Shown: in pieces, positions 35,666 through 46,408 of the stretch
Numbering within the stretch: the stretch's first letter is position 1
Layout: the number at the start of each line of letters is the position of its first letter
Source of the DNA: Ovis canadensis
Lineage: Eukaryota > Chordata > Mammalia > Artiodactyla > Bovidae
Direction of reading: 5' to 3'
NCBI RefSeq assembly: GCF_042477335.2
Contig: NC_091245.1
Span: 110,952,501-111,016,500 of the forward strand
Length of the DNA stretch: 64,000 bases
The notes under the pieces: generated by a model
Database searches by the model: none
Seen by the model: only the letters and a program-made list of their open reading frames with translations
Told to the model about the DNA's origin: nothing
Program-made: the position numbers and the translations under genes

Positions 35666-36215
35666 GTGAGTGTGTCACTGGCCATCAGATCTTTACCTAA
35701 CAGTTTTATCTATACTAAACAGAACTACTAAGAAAAAATATATAACTGTTTTCTGGCTATCCTAACAGAAATAAACTGACTCTGTCATTTCTAAAAATAT
35801 GGTCACCAAGGCAAAGATATTTTTTATCTTTTATCTCTGGTCGGATTTTATACACCAGTGTTTTTCAGCAAAGCTAGATATGTTAAGTTGACTTAGAAGA
35901 TTTGTTAATTTCCATCGGTTTGCCCCATTTTCAGCACCTAGCTAACTTCATGACACTCTTACAAGTGACATTTAGCCTCTGCAGGATCACCACATGAGAT
36001 CTGCTAGATTCTGGAGACTGAAGAAGCTGGGTCTGAAATGCAGGCTATACCTGTTCTTTAGTATAGAAGGCCCAGTGGAGTGAAAGGATGAGGGAGAGAG
36101 AACCAGAGCATATGCTTTCACCTTCTGTGATGCTCAGACATAAAACGCTGTTTTTTAAACTCAGGTTTTAATTTGGGGATATCTAAGAAGAAATTTCTGA
36201 AGATTAACGTCTGAA
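35666..36215. other. Intergenic, nothing recognised
   Basis: No gene; no named repeat. Confidence 0.35.
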
Positions 36216-36223
36216 AGCTTAGG

Positions 36224-36439
36224 TGGTTTTTGTTAAGTTGGTGAGTTGTGTTCAATTCTTTTGTGACCCCATGGACTACAGCTCGCCAGGTTCTTCTGTC
36301 TGTGGGATTTCCCAAGCAAGAATAGTGCAGTGGGTTGCCACTTCCTTCTCCAGGGGATCTTCCTGACCCAGGGGTCAAACCTACCTCTTCTGAACTGGCA
36401 GGCAGATTCTTCACCACTGAGCTGCTGGGAAGCCACGAT
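36224..36439 (-). mobile_element. Bov-tA SINE with 8-bp TSD
   Basis: Antisense copy (TTTTGTGACCCCATGGAC through ACTGAGCTGCTGGGAAGCC). AGCTTAGG at 36216-36223 and 36440-36447 is the direct repeat. Confidence 0.9.
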
Positions 36440-36447
36440 AGCTTAGG

Positions 36448-37393
36448 AGCTGACTGGAAAAGTTTTTCATTAAATCAAGCTTCAGACTTCTTCTCATTAA
36501 TAAATGACTTCAGAAGCTGTTGTTAAAGTGTTTACATTTATAACACTATTTCAAAGATTTGGGTCTACTCTGCAAAAGGAACTCCGATTCTTCTTGGCTC
36601 CTCCCAGCCTCCATCCTCTTTCACTCCTGTGTTGGAGGTGTGAAAGCATTAAGCTGTTCATCACGATCTCCTTTCCCGAGGCGTTTTCTCACTAGTTTTT
36701 ACCTAGGCATCTTGGGGCTGGACAACTCACCTCTATGCTCTCAGTAGCTGAAGATCTTTTGCATTACTGCATCTGTACTCCTCATTTCCAGAAATAGTCA
36801 GTTAGGGCAGTTCTATCCACTTAGAGAGTGGGTTTTTTCGTTTGTTCATTTGCCATTTGAAGATCCCTCAGGCTGTGGTGGGATATTAGCAAGCAGCAAA
36901 ATCAGATTACAAAAAGCTTTCAACATCCACAGAAAAGGACATGCATGTGTCTCCACACTTACTTGTTAAATAAAAATTTGCACAAATTGCTCCTACGCCC
37001 TTCACCACCACAACAGAGGTTTTTCTGAGGCGGTTTCCAAGCACTTTATTCATTAGCCTTTTAGAACTCTGCTGAATTCTGTGTCTTATTGTAGTTGTAT
37101 AATCCAACATATTCTCAGGACATATTTAGATATGTACATGAGTGTGTGACAGAATATGGGTATGAATGACCCAAGCAGATAAATCTTTCCCCTGTATTCT
37201 TAAGGGTATGATAAGTCATTTCCTATCCTCTCTTAAGGAGATCACAGAGAAGCACAACTAACTCAAATGGAAGCCTCCAGTGTTAGCACCCAATTCAGTC
37301 TATTCTTGATCCCATACTTAGCAGCATTACTAAAACAGCATTAAAATTAATATACGTTTATGAAATGAGAGAAAAGGCCTTCCACAACTCTCC
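36448..37393. other. 3' flank of OR10J3, nothing recognised
   Basis: No gene; no named repeat. Confidence 0.35.
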
Positions 37394-38338
37394 TCACTGA
37401 GAGGAGAGGGGTTTTCGCCCCATGGCTCTGCACAAAGCATCTTTGACATCCTGGTTCCTCAGACTGTACACGACAGGGTTTAGCAGAGGGGTGATCACTG
37501 TGTACGTCACTGAGATGAGTCTGTCCTGCCCCAGGGAACTCTGGGACTTAGGCTTCAGGTAAATGATAGAGGCGCAGCCATAGTGGATGATGACCACAAT
37601 GAGGTGGGAGGCGCAGGTGGCAAAGGCCTTCTTCCGACCCTCAGCTGAAGCAATCTTGAGGATGGTGGAGATGATGAGGACATAAGAGATGAAGACCAGT
37701 CCCATGGGTACAACAAGGACACAAATACTGACAAAAAAGTTGATGATCTCATTGATAGTGATGTCTGTGCAGGCCAGCTTCAGCAGCGGTCTCACATCAC
37801 AAAAGAAGTGAGAGATGATAAAGGCATCACAGAAGGGCAGGCCAAACACAGACGTTACCTGGACAATGGCCATACTCAGGCCAATTCCCAGGGACCCAGT
37901 TGCCAACTGGATACAGGCCTCTTTCCCCATGATGACCGAATACCGTAGAGGGTTGCAGATGGCCATGTAGCGATCGTATCCCATGGCTGTGAGCAAGAAG
38001 CAGTTATTGATACCAAAGGTTAGATAGAAAAAGAGCTGAGTGGCACAGCCTTGGAGAGAAATGGTCTGATGAGGACTCAGGAGGCCAGAAAGCATACAGG
38101 GAATGATGGCCACAGTATAGCAGGTCTCAGAGATGGACAACATGCTTAGGAAAAAGTACATGGGAGTATGAAGATGACGATCCAGGCGAATAATAGTCAA
38201 AATAACGGCATTGCCAGAGAGAGTCAGCAGGTACAAAGTTAGAAAGACAACAAACAAACCAAGCCTGTGCTGCCACCCAAAGCTGGAGAAACCTTCAAAA
38301 AGGAACTCAGCCACAGAAGTGGAGTTTGGCTTTGGCAT
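37394..38338 (-). CDS. OR10J3: Olfactory receptor, OR10J3 orthologue (intact)
   Basis: Single coding exon of 314 residues, a seven-helix odorant receptor of the plasma membrane that couples to G-alpha-olf in olfactory neurons. Motifs in order: N-terminal glycosylation site NST (residue 5), LSGN in helix 1, HLHTPMYFFLSMLSISE in helix 2, MGYDRYMAICNPLRYSVIM after helix 3, SHFFCD in loop 2, KAFATCASHLIVVIIHYG in helix 6 and PLLNPVVYSLRNQDVKDA in helix 7. I recall human OR10J3 as very similar throughout (for example EFLFEGFSSF and GIGL.MAIVQVTSVFGLPFCDAF). The ATG at 38338 is the only one giving a standard N-terminus; the extra 11 codons upstream would need a TTG start. A candidate splice acceptor (CTCTCTTAG) lies just upstream at about 38355, as expected for receptors with non-coding 5' exons. 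Confidence 0.93.
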   Translation of the reverse strand: MPKPNSTSVAEFLFEGFSSFGWQHRLGLFVVFLTLYLLTLSGNAVILTIIRLDRHLHTPMYFFLSMLSISETCYTVAIIPCMLSGLLSPHQTISLQGCATQLFFYLTFGINNCFLLTAMGYDRYMAICNPLRYSVIMGKEACIQLATGSLGIGLSMAIVQVTSVFGLPFCDAFIISHFFCDVRPLLKLACTDITINEIINFFVSICVLVVPMGLVFISYVLIISTILKIASAEGRKKAFATCASHLIVVIIHYGCASIIYLKPKSQSSLGQDRLISVTYTVITPLLNPVVYSLRNQDVKDALCRAMGRKPLSSQ

Positions 38339-39623
38339 TGAGGGAGGTTGAGGTCTAAGAGAGCTCAGCAAAGGAAAGAAAGGTATGATGAATTAATCAT
38401 GAAAGATAGTAGGCTGGACCAAGGCCTTCAGGGAAGGGTGTGTCCATTCTTTGAGCAATGCCTGAGCCCTCAAGAGTCATCAGTGTTCAGGTTAGACCAC
38501 ATGCTCAGAGCCATCACTTTCCCCCTCTTTTCTTTAGTACTATAAAGGTTTTACCCCAGGACCCTGGGGTTTCTGGAAGAAATAGATCTGAGAAAGAAAA
38601 GAGAGGCACATCAAAAGGCAGATTTGTAGAAATAATTACCCAGCCACTGAAGAGGTGAGTTCAGGTACAGGAAGAAGCCCAGCTCTAAAGTTCTTCCTCC
38701 AACAAGCTTTTTTTTTTTCTGCAGGAGAGAAGATACTTACAGCCAATAAACATATGAAGACATATTCAAATCTCAGTATTAATCAGCAAAATGCAAGGCA
38801 AGATGGTGACATATCATTTTAGACTCATTCAACTGTCAAAAATAAACTGGCCAAAGCAAGTGTCCTCCTCCAGCACTTTTGACTTAGCCCCTCAGCATTC
38901 AATTGTGAACAGTGATCTAAGTGAAAGGCAAAAGATACCCACGACTGATATTCTATCAACACTGTCAGAATGCACTATCAAGACCAGATGTCCTGAAAGC
39001 GTCCTAGGATGACTTCTCCTCAGAACCCTTTTTCCTAGGCTTTACTTCCCCAAGTCCTTCACTAAAATCTACTGTGATCATGAAAGACTCAGAAAGACCG
39101 TGCAGGTATTTAGCTTATTTCCCTGCATTCTAGCCAAAGGCAAGGAGAGAATGAAATAAATATGAACTTACCCCTTCAAGTCACTTCAAGTATGAAAAGG
39201 TTTTCCTGGTGTGAGAAAAGATAAGACATTTAATCAGAGAAGATATTCTGTAACAGATGCTCTATTTTTCATTTCAATATTGTATATTCCAAGTTGTGAT
39301 TGGAGACCATACTCGAACAGTTAACATTGCCCGTAAACCCATATCTACTTCTGATTACCCACCATTTAACAATTACTCCCATTCAGGAAGCTAAGATAGA
39401 TGCTAATTATATTCCTTTCCTGTTCGTTCCTGAAGACAGTGCTTCCTGAAATTCTCTCCACTCTGTCTTCTCCTCTCCATGCTTCTTACCAACACTCAAC
39501 TTTCAACCTCAAAAAATTTTCCTAATTAATCCCCTTTATTTCAGCTGACCTTAGTCCAAGTCTTCCTCCTGAATGCTGTCATAACATTCTTTTAAGAAGT
39601 CTGCTGATGGAGATTTCTAGTAC
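38339..39623. other. 5' flank of OR10J3
   Basis: Presumed intron and upstream non-coding exons of OR10J3 lie here, but only the candidate acceptor at about 38355 can be pointed to. No named repeat recognised. Confidence 0.35.
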
Positions 39624-39631
39624 AAATTCCT

Positions 39632-39848
39632 ACACGCGTGTGTGCTAAGTCACTTCGGTCATGTCCGACTCTTTGTGATCCCATGGACTGTAGCCTGCCA
39701 GGTCCTCTGTTCATGGGATTCTCCAGACAAGAATACAGATATAGGTTGCCATACCCTCTTCCAGAGGATCTTCCTGATCCGAGATCAAACATTTGTCTCC
39801 TACATTGGAGGTGTATTCTTTACTCACTGAGCCACCTGGGAAGCCCCT
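39632..39848 (-). mobile_element. Bov-tA SINE with 8-bp TSD
   Basis: Antisense copy (GTCACTTCGGTCATGTCCG through CTGAGCCACCTGGGAAGCCC). AAATTCCT at 39624-39631 and 39849-39856 is the direct repeat. Confidence 0.92.
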
Positions 39849-40029
39849 AAATTCCTTCATTAGCCTCTCTAAATTTAAGGCATAATATTTAAACTTATTT
39901 ATATATTGAATACAGTAATGCTGCACAAAGTTGACATAAGTATTACATGAGTTAATATATTAGAAGAGTTTGATACAGTACTCAACACAGAGAGAGCCTT
40001 TAATAAATAATAGTTTTATTAGTACTTTC

Positions 40030-40126
40030 TTCTGCGGGATCTTAGTTCTGCAACCAGCAATGGAACCTGAGTCCTCAGCAGTGAAAGTACTGAATCTTAA
40101 CCATTGGATGGCCAGGGAATTCCCTA
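40030..40126 (-). mobile_element. CHR-type SINE fragment
   Basis: GCGGGATCTTAGTTCTGCAA, then GAACCTGAGTCCTCAGCAGT and TAACCATTGGATGGCCAGGG: the antisense tRNA-Glu head only. Confidence 0.75.
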
Positions 40127-42550
40127 GTATTTCTTTTTATTTTCCACATATTTAAATGTTTAAACCAGTTTAAATACTTCAGAGAAGCAGGATAGGGTGG
40201 ACAGGCTTGAACCTAGCATTCTAGGTTATGTAAATAAGGCTGTGATTCTAGTCTTGATTTTATAAATTTTATTATTTACCTTCCAATTGTTCATATGGAC
40301 TTTTCTTGCTCTTTAAAGATTTTTCTTGAGGTACATTGAACAGAACGTACACTGTTACATGTACTATGTCAACAAAGGTATGAATTGGGTACAATAAGAC
40401 TTTCATCTTTGATTCTAATCTCCTTGAAGATGCCCAATATTTTACTTCTCCCTTAGATCATGCTAGTCCCCTCAGCTAATATATATCTAAGACTAATCTG
40501 TGACTTCCAGGTTGTGTTTCTGGGTTATAAGCAATAGTTTGGAATTCACCACTATAAAATCACAGTTTTCACTATACTCACACATGAGATTTGAAATTCA
40601 TCCAGGTTATTCAGGATGAATAAGTTAATTTCACTTTGTGGCCAGAAGACCTTACTCATGCTGGTAGCCTAAAATATTTCTGTTTCCCTCTCCTCCAGAC
40701 CATTAAACAGCTCTTAATTGCTAACACTATAAAAAACTGAACCCCAGCACCATCATATGGGAGATTCTAACCAATAGAACAGTCAGCAGAGGGGTGCAGA
40801 GTGGGATGGGGAAATGAAAAACATTGGCAAGAGTAGGATTACTCATCTAGGGTGTAGGAGGAAACATGAAAGACCAAAAAATAGGGAAGGTACAGATGGG
40901 CAGAAACCTCAAAATCCAGATAATTTCTTTGACTGTGGAGTCTTTGCTACCTTTTATTTATTTCAAATAAATGACTCCCCCCTACCACCAAAGTGAAACA
41001 AAGCCTGCTCCTGACTCAGTCCTGGATGAATACACTATTTACATTTTGTCTCAGTGAAGAGAGCTTTTTCAAATCTCATCATTCCCTGTTTTTTTGCTTT
41101 GTTTTGTTTTATTTGTTTCCCATGGATAGTAAAACTTTGTTTCAAATCCAAACAAAACCATTTCTTCAGTAACCCTGTGTGTTGAGTAGTCACAAGGTGT
41201 AAGTACTGTGCTAATACTCAGAAAGCAAAGATGACCAAGGAATGGTCCTTGTCCTCATGGAGCTTAAATTTTTGAAAATCTTTTTGTACAGAACCCAACT
41301 GAAGGCCTTTGAAGTCTTATGTCCCTCTTCTCTATGTTAGTTTATACATCCATATTTCCTAAATCAGAAATCACAGTAGTTTCTAGGAAAGATCATGTTC
41401 CCCTTTGTATAGACTTATTACTGGCTGTGTGATAACTGAATATATACTATAACAAATATTCTATATATCAGAAAATGAAACTCACCAAGGGGCATGTTTT
41501 TCAGGTTTTCTAGAGAGCTGTGTTCATGTTCAAGAGTTGCATCCCCCACTCTGGAACTTTGAATGCCTACAATAATAGATATGGATTTTTACTAAATAGT
41601 TATAAGTTTCCCAGATCAACATTGTCTTTCCTAACAGTTATTTAAACCGATCAATTATTTAAGTTTAGACCACTGTGTAAAAATTTGCCCTTTTATCAAG
41701 TAGTCTATAAGTTTTTTCTTTTTATCTGAAGATCACTAACATCTTACTGAGCAGAGCTACAGTTTAATTGGAATTCCCCCTTAAGTGGCAGATCTTTAGA
41801 TACCTCCCAGTATGCAATATGCAAAAGTACTGGACAGGAAGGAAACAATGCCTATCCCTCTCTTCCATTGCCTGAGATTAGAAATGAAGGACAGACAATT
41901 AATTTCCTGAACCTTAATTTCCTCTAGGTTCTCACAGCCTGTACTCCTGGAAGAAGCTTCTCACTGAGTCACAAAGCAGTAACTCCGGCCAGAGGTTTCC
42001 TAATAATGTGCAAACGGTCTGCCCAAACTCTGGGGTCTCCTTCCCCAAAAGAGCACTGACTACTCCCAAATGATCAATAGCAGAAGACATAACCCAAACA
42101 GCAGAGAGTACCTGGAGACCTTATTAGTCAGGCAGCTCACTTCCTAATCCCAAGATTGATGTTTGGGAGCAGAGAGTTCCCTTGGTTATTAGGAGGAATC
42201 TCTGGGGTAAAAAGTCTGATTTCAATTTCTGTTAGCCATGGTCCTGCTAAGATACACAGCATACTCTCTGTCCATTTCTCTGGTGCCAAAGGAGAGTGGC
42301 TCAAGATCTTGTGGAATGACTCTTTGTAAGTGCCAGAAGAGAAACAATAATTGCCAAGTAGGGGTTAAGCATGAATCCCTCCTGCCTCTTGCACACATTG
42401 TTGATGTTCAGATCCTCTGACACTTGAAGTCAGATTAAAATCTTAGGGTAGAATCATCAGTCCAGTCCTTGAATTTTGTTGTAAGGAGTTTTACAAACTG
42501 ACCTTTCTCAGCTTTGCTCTGCTCACCATAACTTACTTACTTATTTAAAA
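40127..42550. other. Intergenic, mostly unrecognised
   Basis: No gene seen. About 41170-41275 (ending TCCTCATGGAGCTTAAATTT) looks like an L2-type relic. The rest is unassigned. Confidence 0.4.
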
Positions 42551-42551
42551 G

Positions 42552-42750
42552 TCACTCAGTCGTGCCCGACTCTTTGCAACCCCATGGACTGTAGCCCAAC
42601 AGGGTTCTCCATCCATGGGATTTTCCAGGCAAGAATAGTGGAGGGGGTTGCCATTTCCTTCTCCAGGAGATCTTCTCGACCCAGGTATTGAACCTGGGTC
42701 TCCTGCATTGTAGGCAGATGCTTTACCGTCTGAGCCACCAGGGAAATCCC
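42552..42750 (-). mobile_element. Bov-tA SINE
   Basis: Antisense copy (CACTCAGTCGTGCCCGAC through GAGCCACCAGGGAAATCCC). Near consensus, so probably young. Confidence 0.92.
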
Positions 42751-42870
42751 AATATATAGGATATATGCTCACCATATGTCCTATGTTACTTAGGAGCCTC
42801 TAACTCAGTTCCATCAGGGCCTCAGCCTTGCCAGGTCACCTTTCATATACTTACAAAAAAATTCATTATG

Positions 42871-43109
42871 TCACAGCATTATATCATCACTCAATGATGA
42901 ATAAACAGAAACCCAGGTAAAAAAGTGTCTACTCAAACAGTAATCAAGTCAGTAGCTGATATGGAAACTGAAACCTGTGGGAACAGAATTGCTAGTCTAA
43001 CACTTTTTTCACCACAACCAAGGTGTCTTTTTAGATTGCTATCACAAGTAGTGCCACCATGCAATTTCAAATTAAATTCTATCTAGCCACTGTTTATTGA
43101 GAATTATTT
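42871..43109 (+). repeat. Long inverted repeat, left arm
   Basis: The reverse complement of this segment recurs at 43595-43930. Shared stretches include ATATCATCACTCAATGATGA near the outer end, GAATTGCTAGTCT in the middle and TTTATTGAGAATTATTT at the inner end. By eye the arms differ at roughly one base in ten. Confidence 0.88.
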
Positions 43110-43339
43110 TGTCTTTTAAAATAAAATTAAAAAAAAATTTTTAATTCATAGTCTACCTAGATGTTCATGAGTGTTGATAACCTTCAAACATGTAAAAGCT
43201 AACATTGAATTGTCCCATATTTTTAACTCTTTAATCATTTTCTTTGCATTGGTCTCATATCTCTAACTTGACTGAGACTACCTATAGACAGAGACTCTCA
43301 TTCAGCTTTTGTTCTCTGATAGTACCTACGGCTACTACC

Positions 43340-43565
43340 ACTAATAAAAGCAGTTGCTAACACTTTCTATATGTGCTTACTATATGCTAGGCACTAGGCT
43401 CTGCAATTTACATATATTACTATAATCCTAACAATAAATATATAAGGTAACATAATTATATTTGTTTTCAGAATAGAAAACCAGCACAAAGACATTATGT
43501 AACTTTTCTATGATACTGGGGTGATAAATGGGAAACCAGAACTTAAATTCCTAAAATCCAGCTTC
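43340..43565 (-). mobile_element. MIR SINE in the inverted-repeat spacer
   Basis: GTGCTTACTATATGCTAGGC, CTCTGCAATTTACATATATT and AACCAGAACTTAAATTC follow antisense MIR. Confidence 0.7.
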
Positions 43566-43594
43566 AGAAGTCACACCAGCACAATTCTGGATAC

Positions 43595-43930
43595 AAATAA
43601 TTCTCAATAAATCATGTCAGTGTCTAGAAAAACCAATACAGTATTGTAAAGTAACAAAAGATAATAATAATAATAAAATAAAATAAAGAGCAAAAGTAAA
43701 TAAATAAATAGTGGCTAGATACAATTTAATTTGACATTGTATGGTGGCATTACTAGTGATAGCAATCTAAGGAGACACCTTGGTTATGGTGAAAAAAGTG
43801 TCAGACTAGCAATTCTGTTTACCCAGGTTTCAGTTTCCACATAAGCCACTGATTGATCACTGTTTGGATAGACACTTTTCTTATCTGGGCTTTTGTTTAT
43901 TCATCATTGAGTGATGATATAATGATGTGA
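43595..43930 (-). repeat. Long inverted repeat, right arm (split by an L1 tail)
   Basis: Reverse-complement partner of 42871-43109. Its inner 17 bases (43595-43611) are separated from the rest (43711-43930) by about 100 bp carrying an L1 3' end. The inverted repeat therefore predates that insertion. Confidence 0.86.
43612..43710 (+). mobile_element. Bovine-type L1 3' end, extremely truncated
   Basis: AAAACCAATACAGTATTGTA is the terminal motif of bovine L1, followed by an A-rich tail of AATAATAATAAAATAAAAT type. It interrupts the right arm of the inverted repeat. The first 15 or so bases match neither. Confidence 0.75.
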
Positions 43931-43959
43931 TGATGATGACAATAATATCTTGCCAGATG

Positions 43960-44005
43960 ACAGCTCTCATTCTGCATCCTTCATAATGTTTTACATAACC
44001 TCACA

Positions 44006-44057
<52 letters not shown>

Positions 44058-44210
44058 TTATACATATATATATGTGTGTGTACAGGGCATATATAACCTC
44101 ACATGATAGAGTAGTTACATATTTGAATACTATTATCCCCATTGTACAAATGGAGCAGCTAAGACTAACTAAGAGAACTGATTAATAATCTACCATTACC
44201 TGGGTTCTTT
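43960..44210 (-). mobile_element. MIR SINE carrying a (TA)n expansion
   Basis: TACATAACCTCACAG at the left and ACTATTATCCCCATTGTAC with ACTAACTAAGAGAACTG at the right follow antisense MIR. The middle is the dinucleotide tract. Confidence 0.6.
44006..44083. repeat. (TA)n/(TG)n microsatellite
   Basis: About 24 TA units followed by an impure TTTA and TG part. Confidence 0.95.
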
Positions 44211-44577
44211 CCACCCTGCTACTCCTCATATTCCTATAGAATTTAAGGAAAGAACTAGTTTTCCTCTTTCCCTAGAGTGATATTATAATGACTATATGAT
44301 GTAGATATAGCTTCTATGTCAGTGAAAAGTGGAGGAGTCAAGATTCCAGAAAGAAAAGATATATGGAAATGTTAGCTGGATACCCACTTCTCTGTAGTTT
44401 CCTTGTGAAACTGTAATTTAATATCTATCATCTTTGGTCAAAAGCCTAAAAGCTGAGCAGAGCATCTAGCAGTATCTGTATGTGTGGTCTATACCTTAGG
44501 CAAAAGGGTAAAATGGAAATAAATCCACCCTCACAAAGAGTGAAACCAGCTCAATTTTACTTAACCCCTGCATGTGT
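44211..44577. other. Intergenic, nothing recognised
   Basis: No gene; no named repeat. Confidence 0.35.
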
Positions 44578-44700
44578 GACTCGATGGACATGAGTCTGAG
44601 TGAACTCCAGGAGTTGGTGATGGACAGGGAGGCCTGACATGCTGCGATTCATGGGGTTGCAAAGAGTCGGGCACGACTGAGCGACTGAACTGAACTGAAC
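44578..44700 (+). mobile_element. Very short BovB 3' fragment
   Basis: Starts GACTCGATGGACATGAG and ends ACTGAACTGAACTGAAC: only the last 120 bp of BovB, very close to consensus. Confidence 0.9.
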
Positions 44701-44810
44701 TTTGACTAACTATCCAACAGGATGTAAAATAAAATCTTTTTTAGAGGAGGACAATATAATGTAAAGTCTCAATTTATTTCTACAGTTTACATTTTTTAAA
44801 ATTTAGGACA

Positions 44811-44910
44811 GGGATAGGCAAACTACAGCCTAGTTACCCATGAGCCAACCAGTGGTTTTTACATAGCCTGCAGGCTGTATAATGATTTTTACATCTACAA
44901 ATGATATAGA
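44811..44910 (-). mobile_element. hAT-type DNA transposon fragment
   Basis: ACAGGGATAGGCAAACTACA and ACATAGCCTGCAGGCTG follow one end of the GGTCGGCAAACT family, of which a fuller copy lies at 57457-57702 in the opposite orientation. Confidence 0.55.
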
Positions 44911-44999
44911 GTGTCCAGGATGTGATAAAAATACATGAAACATACCAGGAAAAAAGACTGAAAAGCTAAAGAGCAAGAAAATTTCAAAAAAAGAGAAAA

Positions 45000-46180
45000 C
45001 AAGCACTTGACTGAAACAGACCCATACAAATCACTGTATTAAAATTATCAGACACAACTTTAAGATAAATAAATAATAGCAGATGCATCTAAGGTGACCC
45101 TCAGTGAGCCACACCCATGTATAATCCTCTCTCTTTGAATGTGGGAAGAACTGTGACTTGCCTCTACAAAACAGAATAAAACATAAGTGATGGATGTCAT
45201 GCTCATGTCAGACTCATCTTTAAAAATTCATCTTAGCAAAAAGGATCAAGAGATCTTTCCTTGCTGGCTCTGAAGAAGTAAGCTGTCAAATTTTGAAAGA
45301 GCTTATAAGAAGACCATTTGGCAAAGAATGTGGCCAACCTCTAGGAACAGAGCAATCTCAGTTGGCAGCTGCTCAGAAAACACAACCTCAGTCCTATACC
45401 CAGAAGGATTAAATTCTGCTAACAGCTATATAAGCTTGGAAGAGCATATGAGGCATGTGGAACCCAGTCAAAAGGTTAAGCATATGTGTAATTGAAGTTC
45501 CACATAGATAGAAGAGATAGAATGTATCAATAGCAATATATGAAGAAATAATAGCTATATGTTTTCCAAATCGGAGGAAAACATCAGATGCAGATTTGAG
45601 AATCACTTTGAACCAGACACAGGATATACACACATACACCTACACACAAAATGCATGTAGGAATATCATGTAAAACAACTGAAAAATAAAGATTAAAAGT
45701 TTTTAAAGTAGCTAGAGGAAAAAAAGATACATTATTTTCAAAGAATAACAATAAGACTATTAAATGACTTCTTAGTAGCAATAATGGAAAACACAAATCA
45801 ATGGAATAGCACCTTAAAGGTGGTGAAATAAAATAGCTGCCAAACTAGAACTCTGTACTCAGAGAAAATCTCTATCATTAAAAAATTTTTAAAAATATAT
45901 TTTTAGATGGAAAAAAGTGAGAGACTTCATCATCAGATTTGCATTAAGGAAATATAAAAAGAGTTCTTCAGGTAGAAGGAAAATCCATCCTAGATGGAAA
46001 CAAAAATGAAAAATAACAAAAATGAATTTAACCATAATAGGAAAGACAAATGCATGGGCAAGTATAAGTTGATATTGTACTTAATATTGTACAATCATTA
46101 ATTAATGTATTATGAATTTTTAAATATTTATAGAATTAAACTATACAACAGTAACATGAAAATGATATTAAATTCAGACT
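45000..46180 (+). mobile_element. Old L1 LINE fragment (5' region of an L1M-type element)
   Basis: AGCTAGAGGAAAAAAAGATA, GCCAAACTAGAACTCTGTAC, TTCTTCAGGTAGAAGGAAAA follow the L1M segment that also appears in antisense at 49700-51600. Decayed, no long open frame. Confidence 0.6.
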
Positions 46181-46408
46181 TCATATAGTCTTTTCATTGT
46201 CCTTGAAATGTAAATCTAAAATAACCACTTTACTGTTGTTGTTTAGTTGCTAAGACATGTCTGACTCTTTTGAAACTTCAAGAACCATACACCACTAGGC
46301 TCCTCTGTCCATGAGATTTCCCAGGCAAGAATACTGGAATGGGTTGCCATTTCATTCTCGAGGGGATCTTCCTGACTCAGGGAAGATTGAACCTGGGTAT
46401 CCTGCATT

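Noticed and set aside
38339-38371. An N-terminal extension of OR10J3 by 11 codons
   Set aside because: It needs a TTG start and lies across a candidate splice acceptor; the ATG at 38338 gives the normal receptor N-terminus.
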